Shown: positions 63,078 to 64,000 of the stretch, piece by piece
Layout: every line of letters begins with the position of its first letter
Numbering within the stretch: the stretch's first letter is position 1
Source of the DNA: Marinobacterium alkalitolerans
GTDB lineage: Bacteria; Pseudomonadota; Gammaproteobacteria; Pseudomonadales; Balneatricaceae
NCBI RefSeq assembly: GCF_017776525.1
Contig: NZ_JACVEW010000015.1
Span: 1 to 64,000 of the forward strand
Direction of reading: 5' to 3'
DNA length: 64,000 bases
Position numbers and translations under genes: made by a program
Notes under the pieces: model-generated
Databases searched by the model: none
What the model was told of the DNA's origin: nothing
What the model saw: the letters and a program-made list of their open reading frames with translations, nothing else

Positions 63078-63410
63078 ATGATTGTGAACGTTGAAGGGCA
63101 TGATGTCGCCCTGGATGAAGAGGGCTACCTGTACGATCTGGAGCAATGGTCGCCTGCGGTTGCTACAACGCTTGCCCGTGAAGACGGACTGGAGCTGACT
63201 GACGAACACTGGGAAGTGATTGAAGTGTTGCGTCGATTTTATCAGCAGTACCAGCTCTCCCCTGCCATGCGCCCGCTGGTCAAGGCAGTTGCCGCCGAGC
63301 TGGGGCCCGAGAAGGGACGTAGTATTCATCTGATGAAGCTGTTTCCGGGCAGCCCTGCCAAGGTTGCAGCTCGTCTGGCCGGTCTGCCCAAACCGGAAAA
63401 CTGCCTGTAG
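63078..63410 (+). CDS. tusE: sulfur relay protein TusE (DsrC family)
   Basis: A 110-residue DsrC-family protein whose last residues (AARLAGLPKPENCL) hold the penultimate Cys109 that carries sulfur. The second Cys of true dissimilatory DsrC, 11 residues upstream, is Ala here, so this is a TusE-type tRNA-thiolation protein. It donates sulfur to MnmA. It follows tusB by 4 bp. Confidence 0.93.
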   Translation: MIVNVEGHDVALDEEGYLYDLEQWSPAVATTLAREDGLELTDEHWEVIEVLRRFYQQYQLSPAMRPLVKAVAAELGPEKGRSIHLMKLFPGSPAKVAARLAGLPKPENCL

Positions 63411-63418
63411 GAGTTCCC

Positions 63419-64000
63419 GTGCTCAAGTTTGCTGCCAACCTCAGTCTGCTGTTTACGGAGCTTCCGCTTCAGGATCGGTTTCCGGCTGCCCGGGAGGCAG
63501 GGTTTCGCCGGGTCGAAATCCAGTTTCCCTATGAACTGCCATTGAGCCAGCTGCAACAGCTCCTGCATGACAACGCGCAAACACTGGAGCTGATCAATAT
63601 ACCGGCTGGCGACTGGGCGTCCGGTGAGCGCGGTCTCGCCTGCCTTCCCGGCAGAGAGGACGCGTTTCGTGCCGGCGTGGACAAGGCCCTTCACTGGGCC
63701 CGTGTGCTGCAGGTGCCACGCATTAACTGCCTGGCGGGCATCAAGCCTCAAGGCGTTTCCCCGGAAACCGTCAAGTCGACACTTGAGCGCAACCTGGTCT
63801 GGGCCAACAGGCGCTGCTCTGAGGCAGGCATCCTGCTCATGGTGGAAGCGATCAATACCGAGGATGTTCCCGGCTTTTACCTGCACCAGAGCGCACAGGT
63901 GTTCAGGTTAATGGAAGAACTGGCGCTGGAATCCACGCGTATGCAGTACGATGTCTACCACATGCAAAAAATGGAAGGCAATCTGATCTCGACTTTGCAG
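63419..64000 (+). CDS. hyi: hydroxypyruvate isomerase (partial, runs off the window)
   Basis: An open frame of 194 codons starting with GTG (63419) with TAGGAG 5 nt before it and continuing past the window end. It begins LKFAANLSLLFTELPLQDRF and includes the TIM-barrel segments GFRRVEIQFPYELP, INCLAGIKPQG, LLMVEAINTEDVPG and YDVYHMQKMEG. These match Hyi, which interconverts hydroxypyruvate and tartronate semialdehyde. A reductase for that product is at 56.5 kb. The last third of the gene is missing. Confidence 0.85.
   Translation, partial: MLKFAANLSLLFTELPLQDRFPAAREAGFRRVEIQFPYELPLSQLQQLLHDNAQTLELINIPAGDWASGERGLACLPGREDAFRAGVDKALHWARVLQVPRINCLAGIKPQGVSPETVKSTLERNLVWANRRCSEAGILLMVEAINTEDVPGFYLHQSAQVFRLMEELALESTRMQYDVYHMQKMEGNLISTLQ

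Noticed and set aside
62041-63410. Dissimilatory sulfite reductase (dsrEFH-dsrC) locus
   Set aside because: No dsrAB, and the DsrC-like protein lacks the second conserved cysteine; TusBCDE is the better reading.

Overview
The window reads as an ordinary chromosomal stretch of a free-living gammaproteobacterium, most likely a marine Oceanospirillales/Pseudomonadales relative (inference). The block cspD-clpS-clpA-infA-bpt-aat-trxB-ftsK-lolA-rarA-crcB-serS, with mnmA, hflD, purB, roxA and aceA close by, is recalled from Pseudomonas. The pair uvrC-pgsA followed by tRNA-Gly and tRNA-Cys matches the enterobacterial glyW-cysT neighbourhood. No prophage, IS element or CRISPR array was seen. Roughly sixty protein genes, four tRNAs and one tandem riboswitch are supported.

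Layout. 0-5.3 kb: mercaptopyruvate-type sulfurtransferase, a B12-binding radical SAM protein, isocitrate lyase. 5.3-16.3 kb: RoxA, TrmJ, a hydrolase, PurB, a lipoprotein, then a sulfite dehydrogenase/cytochrome c pair inserted on the opposite strand, followed by HflD, MnmA, Nudix, MoaE, RluE and CspD. 16.5-28.3 kb: the N-degron proteolysis genes (clpS, clpA, bpt, aat), infA, trxB, ftsK, lolA, rarA, crcB, serS. 28.3-45.8 kb: a UbiH/UbiF-type hydroxylase, two tandem phasins, an M16 protease, a DMT transporter, monomeric isocitrate dehydrogenase, MetH, propionyl-CoA synthetase and a large cache/PAS/GGDEF protein. 45.8-50.7 kb: a YeeE/YedE pair, then an accessory-looking patch (tyrosine recombinase, a 640-bp highly folded non-coding region, NarL-type regulator, orphan protein, KfrA-like protein). 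50.7-61.2 kb: GAPDH, tRNA-Leu, a tandem glycine riboswitch driving a TRIC channel, tRNA-Cys/Gly, pgsA, uvrC, a 47-residue membrane protein, a hydroxyisobutyrate-dehydrogenase-type reductase with alanine/serine-glyoxylate aminotransferase, Mtn, LuxS, TruC, tRNA-Ser. 61.3-64 kb: YccA and TusDCBE, then hydroxypyruvate isomerase running off the end.

Themes. (1) The isocitrate branch point: aceA and idh both carry upstream TGTA-N7-TACA palindromes of the HexR/RccR kind, suggesting shared control. (2) Sulfur: sulfurtransferase, sulfite dehydrogenase, YeeE/YedE, MoaE, MnmA and the Tus relay. (3) Glyoxylate/glycine: isocitrate lyase, aminotransferase, reductase, hydroxypyruvate isomerase and a glycine-sensing channel. 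(4) The activated methyl cycle: MetH, Mtn, LuxS. The least explained DNA is the folded non-coding block at about 48.28-48.66 kb beside the recombinase.
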